From assembly GCF_030733845.1 (NCBI RefSeq), contig NZ_CP132313.1:372001-436000 (forward strand): 64,000 bases of DNA, in the 5' to 3' direction. Source of the DNA: Shinella zoogloeoides (GTDB lineage Bacteria; Pseudomonadota; Alphaproteobacteria; Rhizobiales; Rhizobiaceae). The translations under genes and the position numbers were made by a program. Positions 44,854-53,960 of this stretch are shown piece after piece (position 1 is the stretch's first letter; each line of letters starts with the position of its first letter). The notes beneath the pieces are model-generated. The model was not told where the DNA came from, searched no databases, and saw only the letters and a list, made by a program, of their open reading frames with translations.

Positions 44854-45309
44854 TCAGCGTTCAGTGATTAGACGAAGGGCTCGCAGATACTTCTGACCAT
44901 CCTCGCCGATCGTCTGCACTTGCGAAAGATTGTCCTCAAGGTCTGCCAGCTTCACGGGCTTTGCGACAGAGTTCGAAGCAGCCCGGCGGACAAATGCCTC
45001 CCACTCCTCATCCTCTCGCCGCGTCATCGCATCCACCGCGCTGATGACGTCGGGCGGGAAACCCTCCTCCCGCAGCCGATCCAGCGTCCAACCTTTACCC
45101 TTCTCGACCACATCATGCAGATACGCGACGACTTTTCCGGTGTCATCGGTGACGGAGGAGGCGACGCGACGGCAGTGCTCGAAATAGGATCGTCCGGTCT
45201 TGTCGGCTTGGCCTTCATGCGCCGACTGGGCGACCTGAATTGCGTGATCGAGGTGGTTCACGGGCTCAAGGTCCTTCGGTCCTTTTGATTCTCTTGCGAG
45301 GCGGCTCAT
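44854..45309 (-). CDS. HD-domain phosphohydrolase, RelA/SpoT-like
   Basis: A protein of about 151 residues with the HD hydrolase fold seen in the N-terminal half of RelA/SpoT: HAIQVAQSAHEGQADKTGRS, YFEHCRRVASSV, the HD pair in VVAYLHDVVEKGKGW, and KLADLEDNL. Small proteins of this type can hydrolyse (p)ppGpp or related nucleotides; the substrate is not certain. The start is unclear: ATG 45309 lies within the overlapping DUF2934 gene, and a GTG just before NHLDHAIQ (near 45246) is possible. It is the last gene of the minus-strand group from 48531. Confidence 0.75.
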   Translation of the reverse strand: MSRLARESKGPKDLEPVNHLDHAIQVAQSAHEGQADKTGRSYFEHCRRVASSVTDDTGKVVAYLHDVVEKGKGWTLDRLREEGFPPDVISAVDAMTRREDEEWEAFVRRAASNSVAKPVKLADLEDNLSQVQTIGEDGQKYLRALRLITER

Positions 45310-45499
45310 CTCCGGTCGAGATTTCCACTTCCGGTGTGTCAGTCGTGGCGGCGTCTCCGCTGGACCCCTTCCTCGAAGCCTCGAACTCCGCTTCCGCCAT
45401 TGACCAGTGGCGCAGATCGTCACCGGTCGGAGATCCTTCCTCTTCCCAGATCCAGTAGGCACGCCGGCGGATTTGTTCATGTCGATCGGTATCGGTCAT
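45266..45499 (-). CDS. DUF2934 small protein (first copy)
   Basis: A 77-residue protein with the DUF2934 signature: MTDTDRHEQIRRRAYWIWEE, then EGSPTGDDLRHWSMAEAEFE. The C-terminal half is Ser/Thr/Glu-rich with a basic end (PPRKRIKRTEGP). Three DUF2934 genes occur in the window (also 51929 and 56607). Function unknown; the family is common in rhizobia. It follows the alcohol dehydrogenase gene by 45 bases on the same strand. Confidence 0.85.
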   Translation of the reverse strand: MTDTDRHEQIRRRAYWIWEEEGSPTGDDLRHWSMAEAEFEASRKGSSGDAATTDTPEVEISTGDEPPRKRIKRTEGP

Positions 45500-45544
45500 C
45501 GATTTTGTCCTTAGGGTGGCACAGAACCATCGGCGCGCAGAGGC

Positions 45545-46714
45545 TCACGGCTTGAGCACGACCTTGATGCAACCGTCCTTCTTGTCGCGGAATGTCTTGT
45601 AAAGCTCGGGGCCGTCTTCCAGCCCTGCCCGATGGGTGATCACGAAGGACGGATCGATGTCGCCCCGTTCGATGCGCTCCAGCAGGATCGGCAGGTAGTG
45701 CTGCACCGGTGTCTGCGCCATGCGGAAGGTCAGGCCGCGGTTGATGGCCGACCCCATCGGGATCTTGTCGACGAAACCGCCATAGACGCCGACGATCGAG
45801 ACCGTGCCGAAGTTGCGGCAGCAATGAATGGCCTGGCGCAGCACATGCGGCCGGTCCGTGCCCATGAAGGTGGCGACTTTCACCCGATCGACGATCGCGT
45901 CGAAGCCGGACATGGTGTCCGGCTCCGTGCCGACCGCATCGATACAGGCATCGGCTCCGCGGCCGGCGGTCAATTCCATCATTCGGTCATAAATATCCTC
46001 GTCGCGGAAATCGAGCACGAGCGCGCCGCTCGCCTCGGCAAGCGCCTTGCGTTCCGGCACGGTGTCGATGGCGACCACCCGTTCAGCGCCGAGCAGAAAA
46101 GCGCTCTTGATTGCCATCTGGCCGACAGGTCCGCAGCCCCAGATCGCGATCGTGTCCCCAGGAGTGATGTCGCAGAATTCAGCTGCCATGTAGCCGGTCG
46201 GAAAGATGTCGGAGAGGAACAGCACCTGCTCGTCCGTCAGGCCATCCGGCACCTTGATCGGCCCGACATCGGCATATGGCACGCGCATATATTCCGCCTG
46301 TCCGCCGCTGAAACCTCCAAGCAAATGGGAATAGCCGAACAGTCCTGCAGGCGAGTTTCCCCAGAGCTTCGCGGCCTTCTTACGGTTCGGGTTTGAACGC
46401 TCACAGCCCGAGTAATGACCGCGCTTGCAGAAGAAGCACTCACCGCAGGCGATGGTGAAGGGCACCACGACACGATCGCCCACCTTCAGCGCCTTGTTGT
46501 CCGAGCCGACCTCGACCACCTCGCCCATGGTTTCGTGGCCGACGATGTCACCATGTTGCATGCTGGGGATCACGCCGTCGAAGATGTGCAGGTCCGACCC
46601 GCAGATCGCACAGGCCGTCACCTTGATGATCGCGTCGCGGCCATGTTCGATCTTGGGATCAGGAACGCTTTCGCAGCGGATATCGCTTTTGCCATGCCAG
46701 GTCAGGGCTTTCAT
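45545..46714 (-). CDS. Zinc-dependent alcohol/formaldehyde-type dehydrogenase
   Basis: A 389-residue MDR dehydrogenase. Catalytic zinc ligands are in CAICGSDLH and [12 protein letters not shown]; structural zinc cysteines are [15 protein letters not shown]. The Rossmann motif GCGPVGQMA is near residue 195, followed by [14 protein letters not shown], whose Asp indicates NAD. The insertion pattern fits the glutathione-independent formaldehyde dehydrogenase-like and threonine-dehydrogenase-like group. It is 11 bases downstream of the PQQ-type dehydrogenase gene. Confidence 0.92.
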   Translation of the reverse strand: MKALTWHGKSDIRCESVPDPKIEHGRDAIIKVTACAICGSDLHIFDGVIPSMQHGDIVGHETMGEVVEVGSDNKALKVGDRVVVPFTIACGECFFCKRGHYSGCERSNPNRKKAAKLWGNSPAGLFGYSHLLGGFSGGQAEYMRVPYADVGPIKVPDGLTDEQVLFLSDIFPTGYMAAEFCDITPGDTIAIWGCGPVGQMAIKSAFLLGAERVVAIDTVPERKALAEASGALVLDFRDEDIYDRMMELTAGRGADACIDAVGTEPDTMSGFDAIVDRVKVATFMGTDRPHVLRQAIHCCRNFGTVSIVGVYGGFVDKIPMGSAINRGLTFRMAQTPVQHYLPILLERIERGDIDPSFVITHRAGLEDGPELYKTFRDKKDGCIKVVLKP

Positions 46715-46725
46715 CTCTGTTCTCC

Positions 46726-48531
46726 TCAGTTGGCTCCAGCTCTGCGCTCGAATGTCCCTGTTATTTCGCCCTTGCTGAGAACGTGACCCTTCATCGCCTC
46801 AAGCACGTCTTCACGCATCGCGCCCGGATCGATGCCGAGGGTCTCGACATCGAGTGCGAAGACCTGGAAATGGTAGTGATGGGCGGGGTCGCCAACCGGT
46901 GGTTTGGGCCCGGTATAGCCAATAGATCCCATGCTATTGGCGCCCTGCTTCAGGCCCTCCGGCTCTTGGAGGATTGGTGTCCCCGGCATCCCCTCGCGTA
47001 GCTTGATGACGTCGCCCGGGATATCGTAGGCCACCCAATGCGTGAACGGTTTGGGTTTGTCGGCATCGGGATCGTCAACGATGACAACATAGGATTTTGT
47101 GCCCTCGGGTCCGGCATCCCATTCCAGTGCCGGCGAAGCATTGTCGCCGTCGGCACTATACTGAAGCGGAATCGGCTGGTTCGCCGCAAACGCGCTTCTG
47201 ACGGCAATCACTTGCGCCTCTTTCGCCTCGATCAGGTCGAGCGCGGTCTTCGACGCAGGCTTATCCGCCACGACGTTGGGAATCGCTTCGGCATTGTCCG
47301 CGCTTGCCTTTTGCCCGCCTTCGTAGTGCACCCGATAGACGATCCCGTTGCTGTCATCGGCAACGAACAGCGCGCCATCCATGCCCACAGCGACGCCGGT
47401 CAGGCGACCGAGATAGCCGTATTTCCCGTTCTCCTGCTGCAACAGAAAACCTTCAAGGAACCGCTCGAAGGCGACGGGTTTGCCGTTTTCGAAATCGATG
47501 CGGACGACCTCGTAACCGCTCGGCGGGCGGCGGTTCCACGAGCCACGCATGGCGATGAACGCATCTCCTCGATAGCCTTCCGGAAAAGCGTTACCGTCAT
47601 AAAACGCCATCTGCATCGGCGCGCTGTGCGGTGTGTAGCCGAGCAGCGGTTCGCTCGACTGTTGTGCCCAATCCTGCAGCGATATTCCTTCCGGCGGGTC
47701 GATATGCGGATTGAGGCCACTCTTGCCATAAACATAGGGCCAGCCGTACTTCTTCCCCTGTTCGAGCAGGTTCAGTTCCTCGATCTGCACATCGTCCCCA
47801 AGCCAGTCAATGCCGTGGTCGACGCCGTAGAGGGCACCCGACGTTGGCTCCCAGTCGAAGCCGATCGTATTCCTGAGACCGCTAGCAAATATCGTCCGGC
47901 TCTTGCCGTCCTTGCTGGCGCGCAGAAGAGCCGCGTTTTCGGGATTGTCCTCCTGGCATTCATTGCAGGTGCTGCCTGAGGAGATATAGAGCATGCCGTC
48001 TGGCCCAACGGCGAGAGTGCGGTTGGCATGCTGGCCGGCGTCGGGCAAATCATTGATGATACGAGTCAGAGGACCGAATGTACCATCTTCCTTGACATCG
48101 GCCGTATAGACATCGTGGATCGTCACGAGGAAGACTTTGCCGCCATCGAACGCGATGCCATGCATGCCCGGGCGACTGGCGACCGTCACCGCGCCGTCGG
48201 CCTTGCCGTCGCCATCGGCATCCTTCAGCATGATGACGTCGCCGACGGAGCGGCGGGTGGCATAGAGGACGCCGGTATCGGACACCGCAAGCATGCGCGG
48301 ATTGACAAGATCGCGCGCAAAAACCTCGACCTTGAAGCCGTCCGGCGCCCTAATGAGATCTGTGAGCTTGTCGTCGTCGCCCATCTGGAGTTTTTCCGGC
48401 TCCAGAATTGAACCCTCGATGATCACGTCCGACGCGCGGCCAATCTCGCCCTTGATCTGGGCGTGCGCGCTTGCGGGCAAGAGAAACAAGAGAGCACAGG
48501 CCGGGAGGCGCAGGTTCTTGAACGTGTCCAT
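46726..48531 (-). CDS. Fusion of sorbosone/glucose dehydrogenase-like propeller and YbhB/PEBP domain
   Basis: A 601-residue secreted protein starting [20 protein letters not shown] at 48531 with a signal peptide ending near SAHAQ; 23 upstream codons are open but lack a signal. Residues about 40-430 form a PQQ-dependent soluble glucose/sorbosone dehydrogenase-like beta propeller ([60 protein letters not shown]). Residues about 445-600 are a phosphatidylethanolamine-binding, YbhB-type domain ([40 protein letters not shown]). The propeller probably oxidises a periplasmic sugar or aldehyde. Confidence 0.88.
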   Translation of the reverse strand: MDTFKNLRLPACALLFLLPASAHAQIKGEIGRASDVIIEGSILEPEKLQMGDDDKLTDLIRAPDGFKVEVFARDLVNPRMLAVSDTGVLYATRRSVGDVIMLKDADGDGKADGAVTVASRPGMHGIAFDGGKVFLVTIHDVYTADVKEDGTFGPLTRIINDLPDAGQHANRTLAVGPDGMLYISSGSTCNECQEDNPENAALLRASKDGKSRTIFASGLRNTIGFDWEPTSGALYGVDHGIDWLGDDVQIEELNLLEQGKKYGWPYVYGKSGLNPHIDPPEGISLQDWAQQSSEPLLGYTPHSAPMQMAFYDGNAFPEGYRGDAFIAMRGSWNRRPPSGYEVVRIDFENGKPVAFERFLEGFLLQQENGKYGYLGRLTGVAVGMDGALFVADDSNGIVYRVHYEGGQKASADNAEAIPNVVADKPASKTALDLIEAKEAQVIAVRSAFAANQPIPLQYSADGDNASPALEWDAGPEGTKSYVVIVDDPDADKPKPFTHWVAYDIPGDVIKLREGMPGTPILQEPEGLKQGANSMGSIGYTGPKPPVGDPAHHYHFQVFALDVETLGIDPGAMREDVLEAMKGHVLSKGEITGTFERRAGAN

Positions 48532-48628
48532 ATACAAATCTCCGGTTTCTAGGCCTAAGGCTTTGCCTGCGCATAAGCGGTGCGGGCACACGATCCGCAC
48601 CGCAGGGACGTTGTTGAGCAGCGGCCGT

Positions 48629-49495
48629 TCAGATCATGATTTCGCCGCCCGTCACGGGAATGACGGCGCCCGTCATGTAACTGCCGAGGTCGGAGGCGAG
48701 CAGGACGTATGCCCCCGCCAGTTCGGCTGGTTGGCCGGCGCGGCCAAGCAGGGCTTGTTTGCCAAAATCCTTCGTCTTCTCCGGCGGCATGGTGGACGGA
48801 ATGAGGGGCGTCCAGATCGGCCCTGGCGCCACGGCGTTCACCCGAATGCCCTTGTCGGCCACCATTTCGGCCAGACCGGCCGTGAAATTCGAGATCGCAC
48901 CCTTTGTCGATGCATAGGCGAGCAGATGGGGCGATGGTTGGCGCGACTGGATAGACGTCGTGTTGATAATCGAGCCGCCAGGCTTCATATGCGGGATCGC
49001 GGCGCGGGCGAGAAAGAACGGAGCATAGATATTGGTTCGGAACGTTCGATCCCATTCTGCTGTGCTGATATCGCCGATATCGGCATAGGTGCGCTGGAAG
49101 GCGGCATTGTTGACGAGGACGTCGAGCTGCCCGAAGTTCTCGATGCATTGGCGCACGAGGTGGGCGCAGTGCTCTTCGGTGGTTATGTCGCCCGGAAGGA
49201 CAAGCGCTCGTCGCTCCTCCCGTTCGATCCAGCGGGCCGTTTCATTGGCATCCTCGTCCTCGCTCAGATAGGAGACGACGACATCTGCGCCTTCGCGGGC
49301 AAACGCGATCGCCACGGCGCGGCCGATACCGGAATCGGCGCCTGTGATCAACGCAACCTTTCCCTTGAGGCGGCCCGACCCGACGTAACTGTCTTCACCG
49401 TGGTCGGGAACGGGCGTCATGGCTTTTGTCAAACCTGGGGGCGTTTGCTTCTGTTCCGGCTGCGGCGGAAGCGGCCGGCGTTCGTCGTCGCTCAT
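48629..49495 (-). CDS. SDR-family oxidoreductase (YhxC/YghA type)
   Basis: A 288-residue SDR. The start MSDDERRPLPPQPEQKQTPP at 49495 follows GGAG; the open frame continues 49 codons upstream without support. An N-terminal proline/glutamine-rich part of about 40 residues precedes the NAD(P) motif ALITGADSGIGRAVAIA, VLVNNAAFQ, catalytic Ser in INTTSIQSRQ and Tyr/Lys in AYASTKGAISN. It ends GAVIPVTGGEIMI. Such SDRs are often found in stress clusters. The EcfG-type promoter is 33 bases upstream. Confidence 0.92.
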   Translation of the reverse strand: MSDDERRPLPPQPEQKQTPPGLTKAMTPVPDHGEDSYVGSGRLKGKVALITGADSGIGRAVAIAFAREGADVVVSYLSEDEDANETARWIEREERRALVLPGDITTEEHCAHLVRQCIENFGQLDVLVNNAAFQRTYADIGDISTAEWDRTFRTNIYAPFFLARAAIPHMKPGGSIINTTSIQSRQPSPHLLAYASTKGAISNFTAGLAEMVADKGIRVNAVAPGPIWTPLIPSTMPPEKTKDFGKQALLGRAGQPAELAGAYVLLASDLGSYMTGAVIPVTGGEIMI

Positions 49496-49527
49496 GGTGT
49501 TCTCCAGTTTTTTAGGCTCAACTAGCC

Positions 49528-49552
49528 AACTCGACTGGGTAGGAGATGTTCC
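49528..49552 (-). promoter_or_regulatory. EcfG-type promoter of the SDR gene
   Basis: Minus strand: GGAAC (49548-49552), 18-base spacer, TT (49528-49529, in AGTTGGC), 33 bases before the start at 49495. Confidence 0.65.
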
Positions 49553-49598
49553 CGCGCTTTGGGCTGGCGTGGCAACAAGTGGCAAGGGCCGCCGAAAA

Positions 49599-50564
49599 TC
49601 ATCGTCGGCTGCGTCTGGCAGCAAGGAAGCCGAGCAGCGCAATGCCTGCCAGCGCGACCAGCACCGTTCGGCTGGTACGGTGAGGCGATCTCAGCCCTCC
49701 ATCGATATGGCCTGCATCCGCTGAAGGGTGATAGAGATTGCCGTCACCCGTGGCGACGCGCCGTGCGCGCTTGAAATAGCTGGCCATCCCGCGTGCCAGA
49801 ATGCGTGCTGTAAGATCGGGTGCAAGCAGATGCACGAGCCTGGAGACACTCGTCACGGCCCCCACGGTCGTCGTTGCACGTGGGAAACGCGCCACGCGAA
49901 CGATCGCCTCGGCTACGTCACGCGCATCGATTAACGGGGGTGGCGCGGTGATCTCGCGCCCGACGTAGTTCGCTCCATGTCGCAGGCCGGGCGTATCGAC
50001 GAAAGCCGGGTAAACGTCGCAGATATGAATGCCGGGCCGGTCCGCAAGCTCACCTCGCAGCGCTTCCGAAAATCCGCGTAGACCGAATTTGCTGGCGCTG
50101 TAGGCGGTTGCAAACGGCGCGGCGGCGAAGCCCCCAAGCGAGATCATGTTTATGAAGACACCGCGTTGCTGCCGAAGGAAAATCGGCAAAACGGCATGGG
50201 CGTCGTTGATATGGCCTAAGAGATTGGTTCGAATGATTTGTTCATGAGCCTCGATCGGTGTTTCCTCGAAACGCCCGACCGCGCCAACGCCCGCATTGCT
50301 GATCCAGAAGTCGATCCGCCCGAAAACCAATGCCTTTTCAGCGAGAGCTCTGACAGATGCGGCGTCACCGACGTCGGCAATGACCGGTAACGCCTCCGCA
50401 CCAAGCCGGTTGCAAGCATGCGCCACCCGCGAAAGAGCCTCGCCATTTCGAGCAGCCAGTATGAGCCGGCTCCCATGCCTGGCAAAAGCCTCAGCCGTCG
50501 CCTGGCCTATGCCGCTCGACGCACCGGTTATCACCACGACTGCGCCCGCAAGTTCTTTCGCCAT
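49599..50564 (-). CDS. SDR-family oxidoreductase with a C-terminal membrane anchor
   Basis: A 321-residue SDR. Motifs are VVITGASSGIGQATAEAFAR near residue 9, ISNAGVGAVG, catalytic Ser in INMISLGGF and Tyr/Lys in AYSASKFGLRGFSEALR. After the fold the protein has about 60 extra residues ending in a hydrophobic segment TVLVALAGIALLGFLAARR-SRR, which would anchor it to the membrane. The start is close behind an EcfG-type promoter (31 bases). Confidence 0.92.
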   Translation of the reverse strand: MAKELAGAVVVITGASSGIGQATAEAFARHGSRLILAARNGEALSRVAHACNRLGAEALPVIADVGDAASVRALAEKALVFGRIDFWISNAGVGAVGRFEETPIEAHEQIIRTNLLGHINDAHAVLPIFLRQQRGVFINMISLGGFAAAPFATAYSASKFGLRGFSEALRGELADRPGIHICDVYPAFVDTPGLRHGANYVGREITAPPPLIDARDVAEAIVRVARFPRATTTVGAVTSVSRLVHLLAPDLTARILARGMASYFKRARRVATGDGNLYHPSADAGHIDGGLRSPHRTSRTVLVALAGIALLGFLAARRSRR

Positions 50565-50594
50565 AACTGTTCACCTTTCAAGAATGGCAATCGA

Positions 50595-50619
50595 ACAAGC
50601 AGGACCTCGAAAGGTTCCG
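50595..50619 (-). promoter_or_regulatory. EcfG-type promoter of the membrane-anchored SDR gene
   Basis: Minus strand: GGAAC (50615-50619), 18-base spacer, TT (50595-50596, in TTGTTCG), 31 bases before the start at 50564. Confidence 0.7.
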
Positions 50620-50654
50620 TCCGGGAAGGTGCGACGGACAAAGCGCTCTGTTGA

Positions 50655-50679
50655 GGAACAACGCGGTTCCGCACCGGTT
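50655..50679 (+). promoter_or_regulatory. EcfG-type promoter of the DUF6766 gene
   Basis: GGAAC at 50655-50659, 18-base spacer, TT at 50678-50679 (CCGGTT), 31 bases before the ATG at 50710. It is divergent from the SDR promoter, 36 bases away. Confidence 0.7.
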
Positions 50680-50709
50680 TGGAGAACCAGTCATTCACGG
50701 AGTAGGTCG

Positions 50710-51364
50710 ATGAAGTTTGTTCGAGACAACGGTTTGACCATCGTGCTCGTCGCCGCCACGATTGGAACGCTGGTCGGTATGACGGTGAGCGGGCTATCGG
50801 TTTACAACGAGGAGCTGGCTGAACATCGCCTGCCTGCCACTACCTTCGCCAGTTATGTCGCCAGCGGCCATTTCCTATCCGCACTTTTCGAAAACTGGGA
50901 AAGAGAGTTCCTTCAGATGTCGGCTTACGTCGTTCTGACGGCATTTCTGTTTCAGCGGGGTTCCGCAGAATCCAAAGACCCTGATCAGATTGAAGAGCAT
51001 GACCTGGAACCCACTGATCAAATCGGGCGACCCGGCACTCCGAAAAGTGTGCGGGCGGGCGGTCTCGGCCGAACGCTTTACGCGTACTCGCTTGGAATAG
51101 CGCTATTCACCTTATTCCTGCACCGCGGTCGACAAAAACTCCGACTGCCAGTTCTGAAAGGATTCGAACCAGAATTGCGCACTGACAGCATGCTCCCAGA
51201 TCGTAGGTATCGGCATCCCATGGCGTTGTGCGTCCAGGGTCGCGGCGCGAGCGCTCTCCAGCAAGTGCAAGGCAATGCTGGTCGTTCTTTCGATTTTCCT
51301 GCGTTTCCGAGGATCGCCGGAGTCCAAGCCTGTCGCGGCTCCGCACGCGCAGACCGGCGCCTAG
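50710..51364 (+). pseudogene. DUF6766 membrane protein gene disrupted by a local inversion
   Basis: The intact first half encodes MKFVRDNGLTIVLVAATIGT, FLSALFENWEREFLQMSAYV and VVLTAFLFQRGSAESKDPDQ. The frame then reaches LYAYSLGIALFTLFL and turns into nonsense at 51119. The expected second half repeats the first: MLVVLSIFLRFRGSPESKPV and APHAQTGA-stop are on the plus strand at about 51273-51364, but the part that belongs between them (SAQFWFESFQNWQSEFLSTA) is on the minus strand at about 51120-51180. The gene has therefore suffered a 151-bp inversion. Flipping it back still leaves a 1-base frame difference. Confidence 0.8.
51119..51269. repeat. Inverted segment within the DUF6766 gene
   Basis: TGCAC (51119-51123) and GTGCA (51265-51269) are inverted repeats at the ends of a segment whose minus strand carries the middle of DUF6766 (IALHLLESARAATLDAQRHG, then IPTIWEHAVSAQFWFESFQN). 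On the plus strand this segment makes no sense. The flanks, LGIALFTLFL and MLVVLSIFLRF, are in normal orientation. Confidence 0.75.
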
Positions 51365-51455
51365 CAAGCCAAGGCGCGGGCCGCTTGGCTATGGAAATAG
51401 CGTCGCCCGCCACGATGCGGGCGACAACGGGTCAAAGAGGGGCCGTCATTGTTCA

Positions 51456-51764
51456 TCAAGGGTTAGAAATCGAGCTTGCCACGAGCGGACCGGCCGTGCG
51501 CATCATGGAAAGAATACCAGCTTCTACGGCCGCCGCGATAAAGGCTTCTCGGGCTTGCGACAGCCCGCCATGCCCCTCCACGCACATCGCCGTCACCGCG
51601 CATGCCTGTTCGTACCGCCTTCCGCGCTGATCAGGCCAACGGATCAAGAGGTAGTGGAGCGCCTGTTCCGGTCCATGAACGGTTTCGCCGCACCCGGGTT
51701 CGAATGCGAGGACGACGGGCACGGTCCACACGCCCACAGTGGCCTTCTTCAATGCAATTCCCAT
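51456..51764 (-). CDS. DUF982 small protein (second copy)
   Basis: A 102-residue DUF982 protein starting MGIALKKATVGVWTVPVVLA at 51764 after GGGAGGAG. The family pattern is RWPDQRGRRYEQACAVTAMC, VEGHGGLSQAREAFIAAAVE and AGI. It has a slightly longer C-terminus than the copy at 20333. Function unknown. Confidence 0.8.
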   Translation of the reverse strand: MGIALKKATVGVWTVPVVLAFEPGCGETVHGPEQALHYLLIRWPDQRGRRYEQACAVTAMCVEGHGGLSQAREAFIAAAVEAGILSMMRTAGPLVASSISNP

Positions 51765-51861
51765 GTTCTCCTCCCAGAAAGATGGTCTGCTTGAATGACA
51801 ATAGGATCGGTTTTCGAAATTCAAATGACGGCGGCGCCCATTGTCCGATTCCGTACAAACG

Positions 51862-51880
51862 AAAAAGGCCGCCCGGCCTT
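51862..51880 (-). terminator. Terminator of the minus-strand DUF2934 gene
   Basis: On the minus strand AAGGCCG (51880-51874) and CGGCCTT (51871-51865) form a stem with a two-base GG link, followed by TTTCG. It lies about 50 bases after the DUF2934 stop at 51929. Confidence 0.55.
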
Positions 51881-51928
51881 GCGAGGGTCGAGCGGCTGCG
51901 TGAAGAGTATTCGATCAAGGCTTGAGCC

Positions 51929-52123
51929 CTAACTCGGCGGTGGAGGGCGATTCTGCAGGTTATCAGGATCTCGTGCGCTCGCCTCCGACTCAGTGGCAGA
52001 CTCGGCATCAACCTCTTCCTGAGCTTGAATCCAGTGCTCAAGCGTGACCCCGTCTTCAGAACCGTCGCGCTGCCAGATTTCGTTTGCACGTTCGCGGATT
52101 TTGTCCTCTCGGTCGTTGGTCAT
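51929..52123 (-). CDS. DUF2934 small protein (second copy)
   Basis: A 64-residue DUF2934 protein starting MTNDREDKIRERANEIWQRD at 52123, with AGGAGG just upstream. EGVTLEHWIQAQEEV-type spacing (here DGVTLEHWIQAQEEVDAE) is the family core. The C-terminal tail is Ser/Asp/Pro-rich. Function unknown. Confidence 0.8.
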   Translation of the reverse strand: MTNDREDKIRERANEIWQRDGSEDGVTLEHWIQAQEEVDAESATESEASARDPDNLQNRPPPPS

Positions 52124-52200
52124 CGGGAACCTCCTGCTGATCGTGAAAACCAAACCGGCGGCGCGCGCGTATGTTCCAGGCGACGTTTAGCGAACTTACG

Positions 52201-52503
52201 CTAAGCGCTCATTCGCGGCGGCGAAGAAGGGCCGGACCAATGCCACGCTGGCGGAAGACCTTGAACGGGCAGGCCGGCCTCCAGCCACGCGGCGACGAAT
52301 GCCTCGCGAGCGATAGCGACCGGCCTCATGCGATGGAGCGCAGCGCGGCATTTCTCCCGCGCGCGTTTGTAACGCTCGCCATGACGCAGAGGCCATTCAT
52401 TTTCGAGAAAATCGACGGTGTCATGGACGCTCTCGAACGAGCGCGTTACTCCGTTGGGAAAGGACACCTGAAGGGGAACAGAGAAGTAGACATCAGCCAG
52501 CAT
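52201..52503 (-). CDS. DUF982 small protein (third copy)
   Basis: A 100-residue DUF982 protein starting MLADVYFSVPLQVSFPNGVT at 52503 after AAAGGAGG. Core pattern: FLENEWPLRHGERYKRAREK, CRAALHRMRPVAIAREAFVA and AWLEAGL. It lies 77 bases downstream (in coordinates, above) of the second DUF2934 gene on the same strand. Function unknown. Confidence 0.8.
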   Translation of the reverse strand: MLADVYFSVPLQVSFPNGVTRSFESVHDTVDFLENEWPLRHGERYKRAREKCRAALHRMRPVAIAREAFVAAWLEAGLPVQGLPPAWHWSGPSSPPRMSA

Positions 52504-52593
52504 CGCAATCCTCCTTTCAGCGACAATTCTGGCGCTACCAATTTGGTTGTCGTTGCCCGTTTTCAAGGGCAGCTCGCCACCATCGAGTGGAAG

Positions 52594-52977
52594 CTACGCA
52601 GTCAGTGCCAGAATCGAGTTTACGAGGACTTTCAAATCGCTCGGCTTCCCGATGTTGCGGGCGCCGGCGAGGGCGCCGTACCGAGCCAACTCCGCAGCAT
52701 CAGCGGCGCTGGCAATGACGTACGGCACGTCGAGCAGATTCAGCCGCTCAGCCACGGGTATCACATTCTCCCTTCCGAGATTGACATCGAGCAATGCCGC
52801 GTCCGGCCGTTGTGTGGAAATCAGGCGGAGCGCATCTCTCACCGACCCGGCCGGTCCGAGCACCAAAAACCCTGCATCTTCCAAACAGGCCTTCAGCTCC
52901 AGCCCGATGAACAGCTCATCCTCCACAACGAGAATGGATCGCCTGCGTTCGATGGCATCTTCCGCAGGGTCGCTCAT
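52594..52977 (-). CDS. Single-domain response regulator
   Basis: A 127-residue CheY-like receiver protein beginning MSDPAEDAIERRRSILVVED. The acidic pair is in VVEDELFIG, the phospho-acceptor Asp in ALLDVNLG, and the conserved Lys in IGKPSDLKVLV; the Thr position reads IASAAD. It has no output domain. It follows the HWE kinase by 6 bases on the same strand and is probably its cognate partner. In alphaproteobacteria, HWE kinases and single receivers of this kind feed the PhyR general stress pathway. Confidence 0.9.
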   Translation of the reverse strand: MSDPAEDAIERRRSILVVEDELFIGLELKACLEDAGFLVLGPAGSVRDALRLISTQRPDAALLDVNLGRENVIPVAERLNLLDVPYVIASAADAAELARYGALAGARNIGKPSDLKVLVNSILALTA

Positions 52978-52983
52978 GAGGCC

Positions 52984-53960
52984 TCACAAGGGGATCTGGA
53001 TTGATGCGCTTAAACCGTCTGGATGGTAGTGAAGTTCCACACGCCCGCCAATATGAGCGGAGGTTCCCTCTATAAGTTCCGTTCCATAGCCGCGCCGGCT
53101 CGGAAGCGAGACGGGCGGTCCGCCGATTTCCCGCCACTCGCACACAAGGTCTGAGGCCTCCTCCAACCCTTCCTCCACGGCCCAGGTCACATGGACCCGC
53201 CCGCCGGCGACAGACCAGGCACCATATTTCAGCGCATTCGTGCCAAGTTCGTGGAGGATCATGCTGATGGCGAGCACCCGCGAACTTGGAACCTGGATAG
53301 CGACACCCGTGCAGTCGAGCCGCCCCTCCCCGGCGTCTCCGACCGATTGACGAAGCAAGCCTTCAAAGTCGGCGGCCTCGTGGTTCGCGGCAATTTCCTG
53401 CGCGCGCAACGTCGCCTGGAGGCGGCCAAGCAGGGCGTCGCGGTATTCCACGGCCGTATAGTCATGCGTATCCGTCTGCATGGCGATGGCGCGCACGACA
53501 GCAAACAGGTTCGCCATTCTGTGCCGCGCCTCCGAAATGATGAATTCCTTTTCGGCATCCTGTCGTTGGCGTTCGGTCACGTCGTCAAAGATGACGAGAA
53601 TGTTTGAGCTGTTGTCGTCCGGGTGAACCAGGCGCCGCGCGTCGACCAGAATGGTCCGTGACCGATCGCGGGAAAATCATGCGTCACCTCGAAGCCGACA
53701 ACAGCCGCTGCCTTCGGAATCACGGCGGCGATCAGGTGGCGAAGCTCTGGAATGTCCCATTGACCATTGCCGAGCTCAAAGAAGTTCGTGCCAATGATAT
53801 CATCTCGGTCGACCCTGAAGGTCTTGATGAACGCATTGTTCGCGGTGGTCACGCATAGATTCCTATCGAGCACCACCACGGCTTGGCTCATCGTATCGAC
53901 GACACCCTGCGCCTGAACATGGCCGGCCTTCAGCAGCCGATACAAGTCTTCGAGCATCAT
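52984..53960 (-). pseudogene. PAS-HWE histidine kinase split by a frameshift
   Basis: The N-terminal ORF (53577-53960) carries a PAS domain (MSQAVVVLDRNLCVTTANNA-F). Near 53655-53662 one base is missing: restoring it makes GHRTILVDARRLVHPDDNSS read on into VIFDDVTERQ. The second ORF (52984-53580) holds the HWE kinase: phospho-His in SEARHRMANLFAVVRAIAM, ATP-lid region LHELGTNALKYGAWS, the W-x-E of CEWREIGG, and GYGTELIEG. A GTGA overlap at 53577-53580 could allow the kinase half to be translated separately, so function may persist as two pieces. Confidence 0.75.

Noticed and set aside
51112..51327. Minus-strand 71-residue ORF with FESFQNWQSEFL as an independent gene
   Set aside because: It is the inverted middle part of the DUF6766 gene, with matching flanks on the plus strand, so it is treated as part of that pseudogene.
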